Below, piece by piece: positions 13,069-13,169 of a stretch of DNA of 13,169 bases (position 1 is its first letter; every line of letters begins with the position of its first letter). The notes beneath the pieces were generated by a model. It was not told the origin of the DNA. It did no database searches and worked only from the letters and a program-made list of their open reading frames with translations. Position numbers and translations under genes: made by a program. Source of the stretch: Rhodospirillaceae bacterium (GTDB taxonomy: Bacteria > Pseudomonadota > Alphaproteobacteria > Rhodospirillales > 2-02-FULL-58-16); assembly GCA_030623425.1 (NCBI GenBank), contig JAUXMA010000012.1, forward strand, positions 1 through 13,169, in the 5' to 3' direction.

Positions 13069-13169
13069 TCGAACCAAGAGAAATCAGGAAATTCGGTGAC
13101 AGCATACTAATTTTCATTACCAACCATTTGGCATGGGCCAAAATGCCCACCATTTGGCATGGGCCAAAA
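13065..13169 (+). CDS. 5' end of a possible downstream gene, truncated by the window
   Basis: An ATG at 13065 overlaps the methyltransferase stop (ATGA), the same coupling used elsewhere in this window. It opens a frame of 35 codons to the right edge, beginning MIEPREIRKFGDSILIFITN. The codons include AGA, AGG, ATA and CTA, which are scarce in the neighbouring genes, suggesting recently acquired DNA. The last 47 bases are a direct repeat whose 26-bp period is not a multiple of three, so its two copies are read in different frames. I cannot name a family from so little. The frame could also be chance. Confidence 0.35.
   Translation, partial: MIEPREIRKFGDSILIFITNHLAWAKMPTIWHGPK
13123..13169. 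repeat. Two exact 21-bp copies, 26-bp period, each with a hairpin
   Basis: An identical 21-bp unit lies at 13123-13143 and 13149-13169, separated by TGCCC. Each copy holds a 6-bp inverted repeat, TTTGGC-ATGG-GCCAAA (13127-13142 and 13153-13168). An alternative pairing GGCAT/ATGCC (13130-13134 with 13143-13147) is possible across the first copy. The second copy ends exactly at the window edge, so the total copy number is not visible. The 5-nt spacer is too short for a CRISPR. Confidence 0.75.

Noticed and set aside
13123..13169. CRISPR array
   Set aside because: The spacer is only 5 nt and there are two copies; no cas gene is in the window.

Overview
This is a GC-rich, tightly packed bacterial window. 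Codon use, gene style and the EnvZ-like sensor kinase suggest an alphaproteobacterium, perhaps Rhodospirillales. No rRNA or tRNA is present to test this, so the placement is an inference. The content is an accessory surface-glycan (LPS, O-antigen or capsule type) locus.

Region 1 (1-9274) is one plus-strand operon. After the 3' end of an upstream gene (1-87) come eight genes with gaps of 2-20 nt or overlaps of 4-8 nt. They encode: (a) a cytidylyltransferase fused to a PfkB/HldE-like sugar kinase, in the reverse domain order to E. coli HldE; (b) an NAD-dependent sugar epimerase/dehydratase; (c, d) a thiamine-diphosphate E1 alpha/beta pair with no E2 or E3 nearby; (e, f) two adjacent paralogous DegT-type PLP sugar aminotransferases; (g) a 393-aa protein I do not recognise; (h) a radical SAM protein with a SPASM-like cysteine-rich C-terminus. 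The set reads as a pathway for an unusual nucleotide-activated sugar. It would be phosphorylated and activated by (a), oxidised or epimerised by (b), possibly extended by a two-carbon unit by (c, d), aminated once or twice by (e, f), and further changed by (g, h). This pathway is inferred; only the enzyme families are seen.

Region 2 (9275-10123) is a scar. The N-terminal part of a third DegT aminotransferase (9304-9573) stops abruptly. About 550 bp of visibly AT-richer DNA follow, with no confident gene, a doubtful minus-strand small ORF, a tandem 11-bp direct repeat and two inverted repeats. It looks like a recombination or insertion junction.

Region 3 (10124-13169) holds an EnvZ-like sensor histidine kinase without an adjacent response regulator, a convergent FkbM-family methyltransferase on the minus strand, and a divergent class I methyltransferase. 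The methyltransferases probably decorate a glycan. The methyltransferase stop codon overlaps the ATG of a reading frame that runs off the right edge. The last 47 bases contain two exact 21-bp copies of a palindrome-bearing repeat at a 26-bp period.
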